Shown here piece after piece: positions 50,257 through 58,639 of a DNA stretch of 64,000 bases. Numbering within the stretch: position 1 is the stretch's first letter; each line of letters begins with the position of its first letter. Position numbers and translations under genes: made by a program. The stretch is from Paenibacillus mellifer. GTDB taxonomy: Bacteria > Bacillota > Bacilli > Paenibacillales > Paenibacillaceae. A model generated the notes under the pieces. That model made no database searches. It was not told the DNA's origin and saw only the letters and a program-made list of their open reading frames with translations. The stretch is taken from positions 1-64,000 of the forward strand of contig NZ_JALPRK010000028.1 in the NCBI RefSeq assembly GCF_023195895.1, written 5' to 3'.

Positions 50257-50356
50257 GTTTTAAATCGGCTTCCCATCACGAAGTGGCTCAAGGGAGCGGA
50301 TTCGGCGTCGAATCTTGAATTCAGTCGGCTGACAGCCCCGCTACTTCCTCTCTCCA
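50257..50356 (-). repeat. Truncated copy C3 of the dispersed element
   Basis: The left end (GTTTTAAATCGGCTTCCC) and the TCGAATCTTGAATTCAGTCGG core match C1/C2 in direct order, but the central hairpin and the right half are deleted, leaving CCGCTACTTCCTCTCTCC. Confidence 0.75.
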
Positions 50357-50371
50357 GCCGATGTCGGCCTC

Positions 50372-50557
50372 TAACGGACCTCAGGGATGTTATTCTCCCA
50401 TTTCCCGGGTATTTCCCCGCTTAACGGACTCCAGTTGCCTTATTTCGTTCAAATCACATACTAAACAGCTGATCTTAGGCAAATAACGTCATCTCTGTCC
50501 GTTACTATGGAGAACGCCGGAATTCCAACACATTAACGTCTCTGGGGTCCATTAAAT
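50372..50557. repeat. Cluster of four short palindromic-type repeats
   Basis: Units of about 23 bp of the form TAACGGAC-n10-TTATT occur at 50372-50393 and 50422-50445 (plus) and, inverted, at 50481-50504 and 50532-50557. First and third are the most alike. Together they could fold into a long stem. They are distinct from the copy C elements beside them. Confidence 0.7.
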
Positions 50558-50671
50558 CGGAAACCACGATCGCATGGCTACCATCAGCCCTCAACCAACA
50601 AACCGTGTATCGCGCTGTTTAGCCTGAACGTCTCGCTAACTCGTCCGCCCTACAGCAGCAGTAGCAGCTGC
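50558..50671. other. Remaining spacer upstream of cysE's 3' end
   Basis: No gene is seen. A GCAGCTGCTACTGCTGC-type inverted repeat lies near 50652-50670, a few bases past the cysE stop on the minus strand, but there is no T-run. Confidence 0.35.
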
Positions 50672-51331
50672 TCACAGCTCGCTTGGCTGTTTCTCGCGAA
50701 GCTGCTCTCTGAGTTCGAGGACTTCGCCGCGCAGTTGTTCGATCTCACGCTGCATCTCGCGCATCGCGTCGACCACCGGATCGGGCAGTTGATGGCTGAG
50801 GCGGTCCAGGGGTTTTCCGTCCTGGCGAACCACTTTGCCGGGGATGCCGACCACGGTGCTGCCGGCCGGCACCTCTTTTAGGACAACCGAATTCGCTCCG
50901 ATATTTGCTTGGTCTCCGATCTTAAACGAACCAAGCACCTTTGCCCCCGAACCAATAACGACATTGTTGCCGACGGTCGGGTGGCGTTTCCCTTTTTCCT
51001 TACCGCTTCCGCCCAAAGTGACTCCCTGATAGATAACCACATCGTCCCCAATTTCGCAAGTTTCCCCGATTACAACGCCCATCCCATGGTCGATAAACAG
51101 CCGGCTGCCGATCCGCGCACCCGGATGGATCTCGATACCGGTGAAGAACCGGCTGATCTGCGAAATCGTACGTGCAGCGCTATACCAACGACGGCGGTAG
51201 AAAAGGTGCGCTATCCGGTGGCTCCAAATCGCATGCAGACCGGAATAAGTAAAGATCACTTCGAACCAGCTTCGGGCCGCCGGGTCGTTGTCGAACACCG
51301 CCTGGATGTCGGATCGGATTCTCTTGAACAT
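50672..51331 (-). CDS. cysE: Serine O-acetyltransferase
   Basis: Makes O-acetylserine for cysteine synthesis. The 219-residue protein has an N-terminal helical domain and a C-terminal left-handed beta helix of hexapeptide repeats ([21 protein letters not shown], His and Asp catalytic, and [18 protein letters not shown]). The C-terminal tail is a charged helix ([20 protein letters not shown]), longer than the minimal family. The gene is directly under a cysteine T-box. Confidence 0.96.
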   Translation of the reverse strand: MFKRIRSDIQAVFDNDPAARSWFEVIFTYSGLHAIWSHRIAHLFYRRRWYSAARTISQISRFFTGIEIHPGARIGSRLFIDHGMGVVIGETCEIGDDVVIYQGVTLGGSGKEKGKRHPTVGNNVVIGSGAKVLGSFKIGDQANIGANSVVLKEVPAGSTVVGIPGKVVRQDGKPLDRLSHQLPDPVVDAMREMQREIEQLRGEVLELREQLREKQPSEL

Positions 51332-51378
51332 AGTTTCCCCCCACCTTCTATTCCTATCGCATACGGACAGACCTAATC

Positions 51379-51417
51379 AAAAAAGGCGCCCCTGCAGCTT
51401 TCGCTGCAGAGACGCCT
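51379..51417 (-). terminator. T-box terminator hairpin before cysE
   Basis: Stem AGGCGTCTCTGCAG / CTGCAGGGGCGCCT with a CGAAAG loop and six or more T on the minus strand. It competes with the antiterminator containing the T-box sequence at 51426-51432. Confidence 0.9.
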
Positions 51418-51736
51418 AACGACGCGGTTCCACTCTGCTTTGGATGAGTTGGCCTCGATTAAAGCCTGGCTCCTCCCTCTTGGGGTCCTTAACGCGGACG
51501 ATACGGCGAAAGCTACCTCGCCTCTCTAGGCGTGTTCGCATTCGCGGCTCCCGGGTGCATTTCCGCCAGCGCGTATCCGGATAACTTCCAGCCTGGTAAC
51601 TTCATTGCGCGGTCCGCACCGAAGGGTCCCGGTTATCCTCTCTGGACGATACGGCTGATCGCGTACTTCTCCCGATCTATGCCGGTGGCTTCAAGGCGGC
51701 CAATAACCGCCATTCATCTAGTTGTAAGGTTTACCT
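51379..51736 (-). ncRNA. Cysteine T-box riboswitch for cysE-cysS
   Basis: The minus strand carries AGAGTGGAACCGCG (T-box, TGGAACC at 51432-51426). In stem I, CGGG pairs CCCG, then AGAAGTA faces GAAATGCA, then CGC/GCG, CAGC/GCTG and CGTATC/GATACG. The specifier TGC (51559-51557) in GAAATGCA reads cysteine, and the TGGA of the antiterminator bulge matches the U discriminator of tRNA-Cys. Uncharged tRNA-Cys therefore should turn on the operon. Confidence 0.93.
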
Positions 51737-51742
51737 GCCTTT

Positions 51743-51771
51743 ATATTACCTAATGGACGGCTAACTGACAA
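51743..51771 (-). promoter_or_regulatory. Sigma-A promoter of the cysE T-box transcript
   Basis: Minus-strand TTGTCA (51766-51771), 17 bp, TAATAT (51743-51748). Confidence 0.8.
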
Positions 51772-51796
51772 TGGCAGTCGAAAAAAATTTAAGTAT

Positions 51797-51988
51797 CTCT
51801 AACGCTGCTCACAGACGTTAAATGAGCAAAAAGGGTGCGTATCCAACGCTAACGCTTGCCTGAAACCTTATTCCTTGTTTTCAGCAAAGAATTGAGCATT
51901 AATCGCCACTATAAGCACACTGACAAGCGTTAGACAAGAAACCCGCTTCGTTTCGCCTAAATAAGCGTTGTGGCAAGCGTTAGCGGAA
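51797..51988. repeat. Second short repeat cluster between gltX and cysE
   Basis: Units containing CTAACGCTTG-YC and a later CTTATT occur at about 51845-51875 (plus), and inverted at about 51906-51936 and 51955-51985; a weaker unit TAACGCTGCTCACAG lies at 51800. The first and last plus/minus pair would form a stem GCTAACGCTTGCC / GGCAAGCGTTAGC. Confidence 0.65.
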
Positions 51989-52022
51989 TATCGATAACGA
52001 AAACGCTACGCGGCCCGCCGCC

Positions 52023-53483
52023 TTACAAAACAGCGATACGCCCCTTCAACCGCTCGATGACTTTGTCCCGGCCAAGCAGGTAAATCGTCTGGTTCAAATC
52101 TCGGCCATGCATCTGTCCGGTCAACGCCACGCGAATCGGCATGAATAGACCTTTGCCCTTGCTGCCGGTCTCTTTCTGTACCTCTTTGATCGCGGCGCCG
52201 ATGTTCTCCACGCTGAATTCGGCAAGCCCTTCAACCTTCGTCAAAAAAGCGGCAAGCACGGTTGGCACCTGCGGCTCCGCCAATACGGCGGCCCCTTCTT
52301 CGTCCAACGCCGGCTCGCTGCGGAAGAACATTTCCGACAACTCCACAATATCGGAAGCCGAGGTCATTTGCTCCTGATATAACGCGACAAGCGCGTTCGC
52401 CCATGCTTGCTGCTCGGAAGACAGCTCGGTTGGGAGCTTCCCGGCCCGCTGCAGATGCGGAATGGCCAGCGAAGCAATTCGCTGCGGTTCGGCGTTCTTG
52501 ATGTAGTGGTTGTTCAGGTGCGCCAGCTTATTCGTATCGAACACGGCCGGACTGCGCGACAAGCGATTCGCGTCAAAGATCGAAATCAACTCATCCTTGC
52601 TGAAAATCTCTTCTTCCCCTTCCGGCGACCAGCCGAGCAAGGCGATAAAGTTAAACATCGCTTCCGGCAAATAACCAAGCTGATCATATTGCTCGATAAA
52701 TTGAATCACCGATTCGTCGCGTTTACTCAGCTTTTTGTGGTTCTCCCCGACGATCAGCGTCATATGGCCGAACACCGGCGGCTCCCAGCCGAAAGCATCG
52801 TAGATCATGAGCTGCCTTGGCGTGTTGGACACATGGTCCTCTCCGCGCAGTACGTGCGTGATGTTCATCAGATGATCGTCCAGGACGACCGCGAAGTTGT
52901 AGGTCGGGATGCCGTCTTTTTTCACGATAACAAAATCACCGCTGACGTCGGACTCGAACGAGATCGGTCCTTTGACCAAATCGTCGAACGTAAACGTACG
53001 GCCTTCGGGTACGCGGAAACGGATGCTGGATTGCCGGCCTTCTGCGTCAAACGCGGACAGCTGCTCCGGCGTCAAGTGACGGCATTTCCCGGAGTAACGC
53101 GGGGTTTCCCCGCGCGCCATTTGCTCTTCGCGCTCTTTTTCCAGCTCCTCTTCCGTACAGTAGCAGCGATATGCCAGCCCCCGATCCAGCAAGTCCTGTA
53201 CCAATGGACGGTACAAATCTAGACGCTCCGTTTGCCGGTACGGCCCGTAGTTCCCGCCGACGTCTACACTTTCGTCCCAATCCATCCCCAGCCATTTGAG
53301 ATAGGTCAGCTGGTTCTCCTCGCCTCCGGCCACATTACGCTTCACGTCCGTATCCTCAATGCGGATAATGAATTTCCCGTTCATATGTCTAGCAAATAAA
53401 TAATTGAACAACGCCGTTCTGGCGTTCCCGATATGTAAATGACCTGTCGGACTCGGCGCATAACGCACGCGGACTTCAGCCAT
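52023..53483 (-). CDS. gltX: Glutamyl-tRNA synthetase
   Basis: A 486-residue class I synthetase. [17 protein letters not shown] (HIGH-type, about 7-23) and KLSKRDES (KMSKS-type, about 246-253) are both present. A CxCx region ([11 protein letters not shown]...CRHL, about 107-137) is the zinc-binding site. In Bacilli without GlnRS it also charges tRNA-Gln for the amidotransferase route. It ends the ispD-ispF-gltX unit. Confidence 0.98.
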   Translation of the reverse strand: MAEVRVRYAPSPTGHLHIGNARTALFNYLFARHMNGKFIIRIEDTDVKRNVAGGEENQLTYLKWLGMDWDESVDVGGNYGPYRQTERLDLYRPLVQDLLDRGLAYRCYCTEEELEKEREEQMARGETPRYSGKCRHLTPEQLSAFDAEGRQSSIRFRVPEGRTFTFDDLVKGPISFESDVSGDFVIVKKDGIPTYNFAVVLDDHLMNITHVLRGEDHVSNTPRQLMIYDAFGWEPPVFGHMTLIVGENHKKLSKRDESVIQFIEQYDQLGYLPEAMFNFIALLGWSPEGEEEIFSKDELISIFDANRLSRSPAVFDTNKLAHLNNHYIKNAEPQRIASLAIPHLQRAGKLPTELSSEQQAWANALVALYQEQMTSASDIVELSEMFFRSEPALDEEGAAVLAEPQVPTVLAAFLTKVEGLAEFSVENIGAAIKEVQKETGSKGKGLFMPIRVALTGQMHGRDLNQTIYLLGRDKVIERLKGRIAVL

Positions 53484-53539
53484 TTCAATCCCTCCCTAAA
53501 TTGCAGTTCATCATGATCAGAAAAAAAGCTCGATGCAAA

Positions 53540-54028
53540 TTACGATGATAGCACATTCTGTACTAGACACACAATGCATTGTGCCGCAATCCCTTCGCCG
53601 CGTCCGGTAAACCCGAGCTGCTCCGTGGTTGTGGCTTTCACATTGACGAGCTCCGGCTGCGTTCCCAGGGTACGAGCGATGACCTCGACCATTTGAGGAA
53701 TGTACGGGGCCATCTTTGGCTTTTGCGCGATAATTGTCGCGTCTAGGTTGCCGAGACGGTACCCCTTCTCGACCGCCATATTCCACACCCGTTGCAACAG
53801 CACCACACTATCCGCATCTTTGAACGCTGGATCGGTGTCCGGGAAATGACGCCCAATATCCCCGAGACCTATCGCACCTAATATTGCGTCACTGATCGTA
53901 TGCAGCAACACGTCGGCGTCGGAGTGTCCCAGCAATCCCTTCTCATAAGGAATATGCACCCCGCCGATGATACATGGCCTGCCCTCTACGAGCTGATGCA
54001 CGTCGAAGCCCTGTCCCACTCTAAACAT
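53540..54028 (-). CDS. ispF: 2-C-methyl-D-erythritol 2,4-cyclodiphosphate synthase
   Basis: MEP-pathway enzyme. The 162-residue protein starts [13 protein letters not shown], whose Asp and His bind zinc, and has [18 protein letters not shown] and the C-terminal [16 protein letters not shown]. The ATG at 54028 is preferred (GAGAGG 9 bp upstream); an ATG at 54037 sits on top of the site. Confidence 0.96.
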   Translation of the reverse strand: MFRVGQGFDVHQLVEGRPCIIGGVHIPYEKGLLGHSDADVLLHTISDAILGAIGLGDIGRHFPDTDPAFKDADSVVLLQRVWNMAVEKGYRLGNLDATIIAQKPKMAPYIPQMVEVIARTLGTQPELVNVKATTTEQLGFTGRGEGIAAQCIVCLVQNVLSS

Positions 54029-54046
54029 CCTATCCATCCTCTCCCG

Positions 54047-54195
54047 GTCATCTTTTAATCACGATGTAAATCGAGGAAGTCGATTCGACTTCGAATCTTG
54101 AATTCAGTCGGTCCCTCCGTTGCTCACGTAGGCTTACCTACGCTCCGCTACTCAATCCCTCCTTCATCCAACCTTCTCGGTGCCTAAAATCTGAC
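54047..54195 (-). repeat. Dispersed structured element, copy D (ispD-ispF)
   Basis: A 149-bp copy. Terminal inverted repeats GTCATCTTTTA / TAAAATCTGAC match at 9 of 11. The core TCGAATCTTGAATTCAGTCGG and hairpin CGTAGG-ctta-CCTACG are retained. It fills the gap between ispD and ispF. Confidence 0.85.
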
Positions 54196-54198
54196 TCC

Positions 54199-54212
54199 TC
54201 TTTTAATCACGA
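54199..54212 (-). repeat. Direct repeat of copy D left end, overlapping ispD stop
   Basis: TCTTTTAATCACGA is identical to 54051-54064 at the left end of copy D, in the same orientation. The ispD stop codon (54203-54205) lies in it. Confidence 0.75.
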
Positions 54213-54910
54213 AGCCTCTTCCCCCGTATAAACTCCGCATAGTCCAGATCCTCAGGCGTCGTGATTTTAATATTGTCATACGTCCCTTCGACCAGCTTGA
54301 CGGGGATGCCCAGCCGTTCGACCAGCATCGCGTCGTCGGTGCCGACGAACTCTTCCTCCGCAGCCCGCTCATGGGCTGCCAGCAGGTCGTCGCGTCGAAA
54401 AGCCTGCGGCGTCTGGATCGCCCACAGACTCCGGCGGTCCAGGGTTGCCGCGACCCAGCTCTGCTCGTCCGCCTGTTTGATCGTATCCTTCACCGGTACC
54501 GCGAGCACGGCGGCCCCATGCGCCTTAGCGGCTTCACAGCAAGCCGTAATCTGTTCTCTCGTGACAAAAGGGCGGACGCCGTCATGCACCAGTACCCAAG
54601 GCGTGCTGAGAGTCAGCAATCCTTGACGTACCGAGTGTTGACGTTCAGCCCCGCCCGGAATAACTTGTATTTGCTCGGTCATACCATACTCGGCAATCCA
54701 TGACCGACACCTGTCCACATCCTGTTCCCCGGTGACAAGCACAATCTGCGAAATCGACGGATGACGGTGAAAAACCTCCAGCGTATGGATAAAGATCGGC
54801 TTGCCGTCCAGCATAAGATACTGCTTGCTTTCTACCGTCCCCATGCGTGTACCGCGCCCTGCCGCCACCACGATGACTCCCGTATCGCCGCTTGCTTGTA
54901 AACCCATCAT
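54203..54910 (-). CDS. ispD: 2-C-methyl-D-erythritol 4-phosphate cytidylyltransferase
   Basis: MEP-pathway nucleotidyltransferase, about 235 residues. VIVVAAGRGTRMG is the nucleotide-binding loop, then LVHDGVRPFVTREQI and VKDTIKQ, and VEGTYDNIKITTPEDL near the C-terminus. The ATG at 54910 follows GAGG by 6 bp; a GTG at 54922 overlaps it. The last codons lie in a repeat sequence. Confidence 0.96.
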   Translation of the reverse strand: MMGLQASGDTGVIVVAAGRGTRMGTVESKQYLMLDGKPIFIHTLEVFHRHPSISQIVLVTGEQDVDRCRSWIAEYGMTEQIQVIPGGAERQHSVRQGLLTLSTPWVLVHDGVRPFVTREQITACCEAAKAHGAAVLAVPVKDTIKQADEQSWVAATLDRRSLWAIQTPQAFRRDDLLAAHERAAEEEFVGTDDAMLVERLGIPVKLVEGTYDNIKITTPEDLDYAEFIRGKRLRD

Positions 54911-54983
54911 GTTCTGCCTCACCTTTGCCCGGAATTCACCCGCGCCGCGGTCAGCGCAGCGTAGTTAATCCCATCATACCGAA

Positions 54984-56072
54984 TTACTGCGCTTTTTCCA
55001 ACAGTTTTGGCTTGGCAAAAATCATTCGTCCCGCCGAAGTCTGCAGCACGCTTGTGACCAGCACCTCCGTGATGGTGCCGATGTAATCGCGTCCGCCTTC
55101 CACGACGATCATCGTTCCATCATCCAAATAAGCGACACCTTGTCCATGCTCCTTGCCGTCCTTGATCACCTGGACCATAATTTCTTCGCCAGGCAGCACG
55201 ACCGGCTTAACCGCATTGGCCAAATCGTTAATGTTCAGCACGGATACGCCCTGCAGCTCGCATACCTTGTTCAGGTTGAAGTCGTTGGTCACGACTTTTC
55301 CTTGCAGAACCTTCGCCAGCTTAACCAGTTTGCTGTCGACCTCGGAGATTTCCTCGAAATCCCCTTCATAGATCATGACTTTCACGTCCAGCTCTTTCTG
55401 GATTTTGTTCAAAATATCCAGTCCCCGCCGCCCACGGTTCCGCTTGAGCAGATCCGAGGAATCGGCGATATGCTGCAACTCCTCCAGCACAAATTCCGGA
55501 ATAACGATCGTTCCTTCAATAAAGCCGGTTTTGCAGATGTCGGCGATCCGCCCGTCAATAATGACGCTGGTATCCAAAATTTTGTGTTCCTCCGCCCAAC
55601 GTTCCTCTTCCGGAACGGAAGCGCCCCATTTGCCGGATTTCCAAAGTGAGGACAGTTCTTCCTTCTTCGCCAGCCCGACGTAAAGCCCAATGTAGCCAAA
55701 CAACGCCGATACTGTGAATTGCGCCATGCTCTCCAGCGTGCCGAGCCAGGACAGCAGGGGATAGACCGTTAAGGAAAGAAGGAGTCCCGCAGTCAAACCG
55801 GCCGCACCGGCAGCCATTTCATTCATCGGGATCCGCGTTAACGCGGCGATCCACAATTTCACTCTGGAAGAAACGACGTCTGCAGCCAAGGAGAACAGGA
55901 ACAAGAACAGTAGCGTGCCGGCTGCGGCCCAGATCAAATTGGCCGCGATGGGGTTCATTTCGCGAAACCAGTCACTGGCGGCACCCGGCAACACGCCGGA
56001 CACACCGCCGGTCGTATAACCGAACCAAGCCCCGCATATACCAGCTAGAATCATCAAGTATTTTTTCAGCAC
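54984..56072 (-). CDS. PIN-TRAM membrane protein YacL
   Basis: A protein of about 362 residues with four N-terminal membrane helices (within about 1-130), a PIN nuclease-type domain (ILDTSVIIDGRIADI near 165-180, VTNDFNLNKV near 257) and a C-terminal TRAM RNA-binding domain (VQVIKDGKEHGQGVAYLDDG). The GTG at 56072 is preferred, with AGGAGGTG 9 bp upstream. The location between disA/radA and ispD is conserved in Bacilli, but its substrate is unknown to me. Confidence 0.92.
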   Translation of the reverse strand: MLKKYLMILAGICGAWFGYTTGGVSGVLPGAASDWFREMNPIAANLIWAAAGTLLFLFLFSLAADVVSSRVKLWIAALTRIPMNEMAAGAAGLTAGLLLSLTVYPLLSWLGTLESMAQFTVSALFGYIGLYVGLAKKEELSSLWKSGKWGASVPEEERWAEEHKILDTSVIIDGRIADICKTGFIEGTIVIPEFVLEELQHIADSSDLLKRNRGRRGLDILNKIQKELDVKVMIYEGDFEEISEVDSKLVKLAKVLQGKVVTNDFNLNKVCELQGVSVLNINDLANAVKPVVLPGEEIMVQVIKDGKEHGQGVAYLDDGTMIVVEGGRDYIGTITEVLVTSVLQTSAGRMIFAKPKLLEKAQ

Positions 56073-56214
56073 GTCTCTCTTCACCTCCTAGATAAGTATC
56101 TTCTTTAGCCAGTATGAACCAATTTCTGGGCGCATAATCCGTGGAGGATAACTTTTTTTGCCGAAAAATAACCAATCCCAAATCAAACGCACCCCTTGGC
56201 TATGGGATTTCAGG

Positions 56215-56244
56215 TTGATCTCGGAGGAAAAGGTGGAATATAAT
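56215..56244 (+). promoter_or_regulatory. Sigma-A promoter for the small plus-strand gene
   Basis: TTGATC (56215-56220), 18 bp, TATAAT (56239-56244), 34 bp before the start at 56278. Confidence 0.75.
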
Positions 56245-56277
56245 GAATTCAATTCATAATATTGAGGTGGATGGAAA

Positions 56278-56673
56278 ATGAGCGCACCAAGCCTTCAGTC
56301 TTTTCAAGAACAAGTTTCTGAATTGTTGCTCCGTCACCGCAGTCTGTTGGACGTCATGTCGAAGATGGGACAAACCAACGCTGCTGCCGTCCGTTCTGTG
56401 ACCAAATCGGTAACCGAATGCGGTTGCATTGAGCTGCACGCCACCAAACAAGATTTCGAGCCGGGCATGGATTTGCAACAAGCCAAAGAAACGATCGCCA
56501 AGCATGTACATGGCGAGTTATGCGAAAATTGCCGGGATGCGATTACGAATGAGCTTGGACGTAACCTTTTCTACATGTCCGCCCTATGCAATTTGCTAGG
56601 GATCAATATGGAGGAGATCGTGGAACGCGAGTCGCAGAAATGCGCTACGCTGGGGTTATTCAACTTATCGTAA
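56278..56673 (+). CDS. Small Cys-containing helical protein, MazG-like
   Basis: A 131-residue protein with GAGGTGGATGG before the ATG. It is mainly helical. CGC (about 49-51) and CENC (about 81-84) plus isolated Cys at 103 and 122 suggest a metal or redox site. The segment NELGRNLFYMSALCNLLGINMEEI (about 90-113) resembles the C-terminal helices of MazG-like NTP pyrophosphohydrolases, though their acidic metal ligands are largely lost. It is the only plus-strand gene in this part of the window. I do not know its function. Confidence 0.75.
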   Translation: MSAPSLQSFQEQVSELLLRHRSLLDVMSKMGQTNAAAVRSVTKSVTECGCIELHATKQDFEPGMDLQQAKETIAKHVHGELCENCRDAITNELGRNLFYMSALCNLLGINMEEIVERESQKCATLGLFNLS

Positions 56674-56688
56674 GTGTAAGTGTATATC

Positions 56689-56734
56689 AAAAAGGCATCG
56701 ATCCATTCCGCCCGCGGGAGATCCATGCCTTTTT
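56689..56734. terminator. Bidirectional terminator between the MazG-like gene and pssA
   Basis: Arms AAAAAGGCAT and ATGCCTTTTT with inner partial pairing and T-runs on both strands. Confidence 0.85.
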
Positions 56735-56764
56735 CGTATAGTTATAAAAAAGTTATCTGTGTTC

Positions 56765-57499
56765 CTAACGCTTAGGACGAAACATTTCCTGGGCATCAGC
56801 ATCCTCTTCGTCCCGGTGTTTGCGGCGAAGCAAACGGTTGATATTCTGCCTTAACCCGTAGGCTGCGTAAATGACCAAGGGGATAAAAATAAGCTTCGCC
56901 ATCTGGTCCGGAAACACGACGGCGATCACCACCGCAATGATTACGACAAGCGGCGCATAAGCGATCGCTTTCTTCGGCAAGCCGATTTTCTTGAAATTCG
57001 GGTATCGGACCGTACTGATCATCAGATACGATAACAGCATCATGGATACGACGAAATAAGGCGCCGAGATTTCCCTGTAGAACAAGGAGAGCGTCGCCAG
57101 CACCCCGCCTGCGGCCGGAATCGGCAATCCGATGAAGTAACCTGGAGCCCCCTTCTGTACATTAAACCGGGCGAGTCGCAGCGCTCCGCACATCGGAAAA
57201 ATGATCGTGACGGCCCAAGCAACGCCGGAAGGAATGCTGTGAAATGAAATCATGTACATAATGAGTGCCGGAGCAATCCCAAACGAAATCAGATCCGATA
57301 AAGAATCGAGCTCTTTCCCGAACTCGCTTTGAGCGTTCAGCGCACGGGCGACCCGTCCGTCCAAACCATCGAGCAGCATAGCGACAATTACCATGATGGC
57401 AGCCAGGCTGAAGCGACCTTCCAATGCCAGCAGGATGGCCAGCATTCCGAGAACCATGTTACCTAACGTAAACAGATTCGGAATCGATTTCGTAATCAT
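56765..57499 (-). CDS. pssA: CDP-diacylglycerol-serine O-phosphatidyltransferase
   Basis: Makes phosphatidylserine, precursor of phosphatidylethanolamine. A polytopic protein of about 244 residues with the CDP-alcohol phosphotransferase motif DGLDGRVARALNAQSEFGKELDSL (D..DG..AR...G..D...D), here spanning about 42-65. The ATG at 57499 (MITKSIPNLFTLGN) follows GAGGTGAAG. Downstream of disA; no psd gene in view. Confidence 0.95.
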   Translation of the reverse strand: MITKSIPNLFTLGNMVLGMLAILLALEGRFSLAAIMVIVAMLLDGLDGRVARALNAQSEFGKELDSLSDLISFGIAPALIMYMISFHSIPSGVAWAVTIIFPMCGALRLARFNVQKGAPGYFIGLPIPAAGGVLATLSLFYREISAPYFVVSMMLLSYLMISTVRYPNFKKIGLPKKAIAYAPLVVIIAVVIAVVFPDQMAKLIFIPLVIYAAYGLRQNINRLLRRKHRDEEDADAQEMFRPKR

Positions 57500-57549
57500 C
57501 TCTTCACCTCGAGTAGATAGTCCTGAACCATTCATTGATGATAGGTGAT

Positions 57550-58629
57550 TTAAATTTGTCTGTCAATGAATACCTGTTCCTGTAAACGTTTTAGCCCTTC
57601 TTTGATGGAGCGGGCGCGCACCTCGCCAATGCCGTCAACCTCATCCAATTCCTCGATGCTGGCCATCATCACGTTTGGCAAACAGTCGAATCGTTCGACC
57701 AAATTGTGGATAATGACATTCGGCAAGCGGGGAATTTTGTTCAACACCCGGTATCCGCGCGGGGATATCAGTTCTTCCGAAGTAGCGGCAGAGGAAGGAT
57801 ATCCTAAGAGCTTCGTAATGTGATTGTCATCCAACAGTTCATCGTCGGTAGAACGTTTGAGCCCCAAGATAATTTCTCGGATGGCTTCATCCTGAGCCTC
57901 TTTGGCATAATCTTTGTACAAGAGCCAAGCCTCTTCTTCCATGTTGCTGACCAGTTCCTCCATCTGCATGCTGATCAGCCGCCCCTCCGTGCCCAACTCA
58001 TTGATGAACCGCTTGATCTCCATCTTAATCCGAATCACCATTTCTACCCGTTGGATGACGTTGATTACTTCGGGCAAAGAGACTAGCTCCTCGAATTCCG
58101 AAGCCGTGAGGTTCGTTAAAGCTTGATTCAGGACAGACCGGTATTTCTCCAGCGTCTGAATCGCCTGGTTGGCCTTGGTCAAGATAACGCCAATTTCCTT
58201 CAGAGCGTACCTTAATCCACCTTGGTATAGAGTAATGATGTTACGGCGCTGGGAGATGGAGACGACCAGCTTACCCGTCTGTTTGGCCACCCGCTCTGCG
58301 GTACGGTGCCGGATACCCGTCTCTGACGAAGCGATCGAGGAGTCAGGGATAAGCTGGGTATTCGCGTACAATATCCGTTTCAAATCCTCGCTAAGGATAA
58401 TCGCCCCGTCCATTTTCGCCAGCTCATAGAGATAGTTAGGGGAGAAATCACAGTTGATGGAGAAGCCCCCCTCGACGACCTCCATCACCTCCGGGCTGTA
58501 ACCGACGACAATTAGGCCCCCGGTCTTAGCCCGCAGCACGTTTTCGAGGCCGTCGCGAAAAGCCGTCCCTGGTGCAACAAGTCTCAGCAAATCGTTCATT
58601 TTCTCTGCTTGGGTAGTTTCCTTCATCAT
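57550..58629 (-). CDS. disA: DNA integrity scanning diadenylate cyclase DisA
   Basis: Makes c-di-AMP and scans DNA, halting sporulation at damage. The 359-residue protein has the DAC domain motifs [11 protein letters not shown] (about 73-83) and [14 protein letters not shown] (about 101-114), a linker helix region and C-terminal HhH domain ([20 protein letters not shown]). It starts 10 bp after radA, as in Bacillus, and is likely co-transcribed. Confidence 0.97.
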   Translation of the reverse strand: MMKETTQAEKMNDLLRLVAPGTAFRDGLENVLRAKTGGLIVVGYSPEVMEVVEGGFSINCDFSPNYLYELAKMDGAIILSEDLKRILYANTQLIPDSSIASSETGIRHRTAERVAKQTGKLVVSISQRRNIITLYQGGLRYALKEIGVILTKANQAIQTLEKYRSVLNQALTNLTASEFEELVSLPEVINVIQRVEMVIRIKMEIKRFINELGTEGRLISMQMEELVSNMEEEAWLLYKDYAKEAQDEAIREIILGLKRSTDDELLDDNHITKLLGYPSSAATSEELISPRGYRVLNKIPRLPNVIIHNLVERFDCLPNVMMASIEELDEVDGIGEVRARSIKEGLKRLQEQVFIDRQI

Positions 58630-58639
58630 TCAATGCCCC

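Noticed and set aside
49890..50356. Possible CRISPR array
   Set aside because: Repeats are about 164 bp with an 18-bp gap, with no 20-40 bp repeat plus unique spacer pattern and no cas genes.
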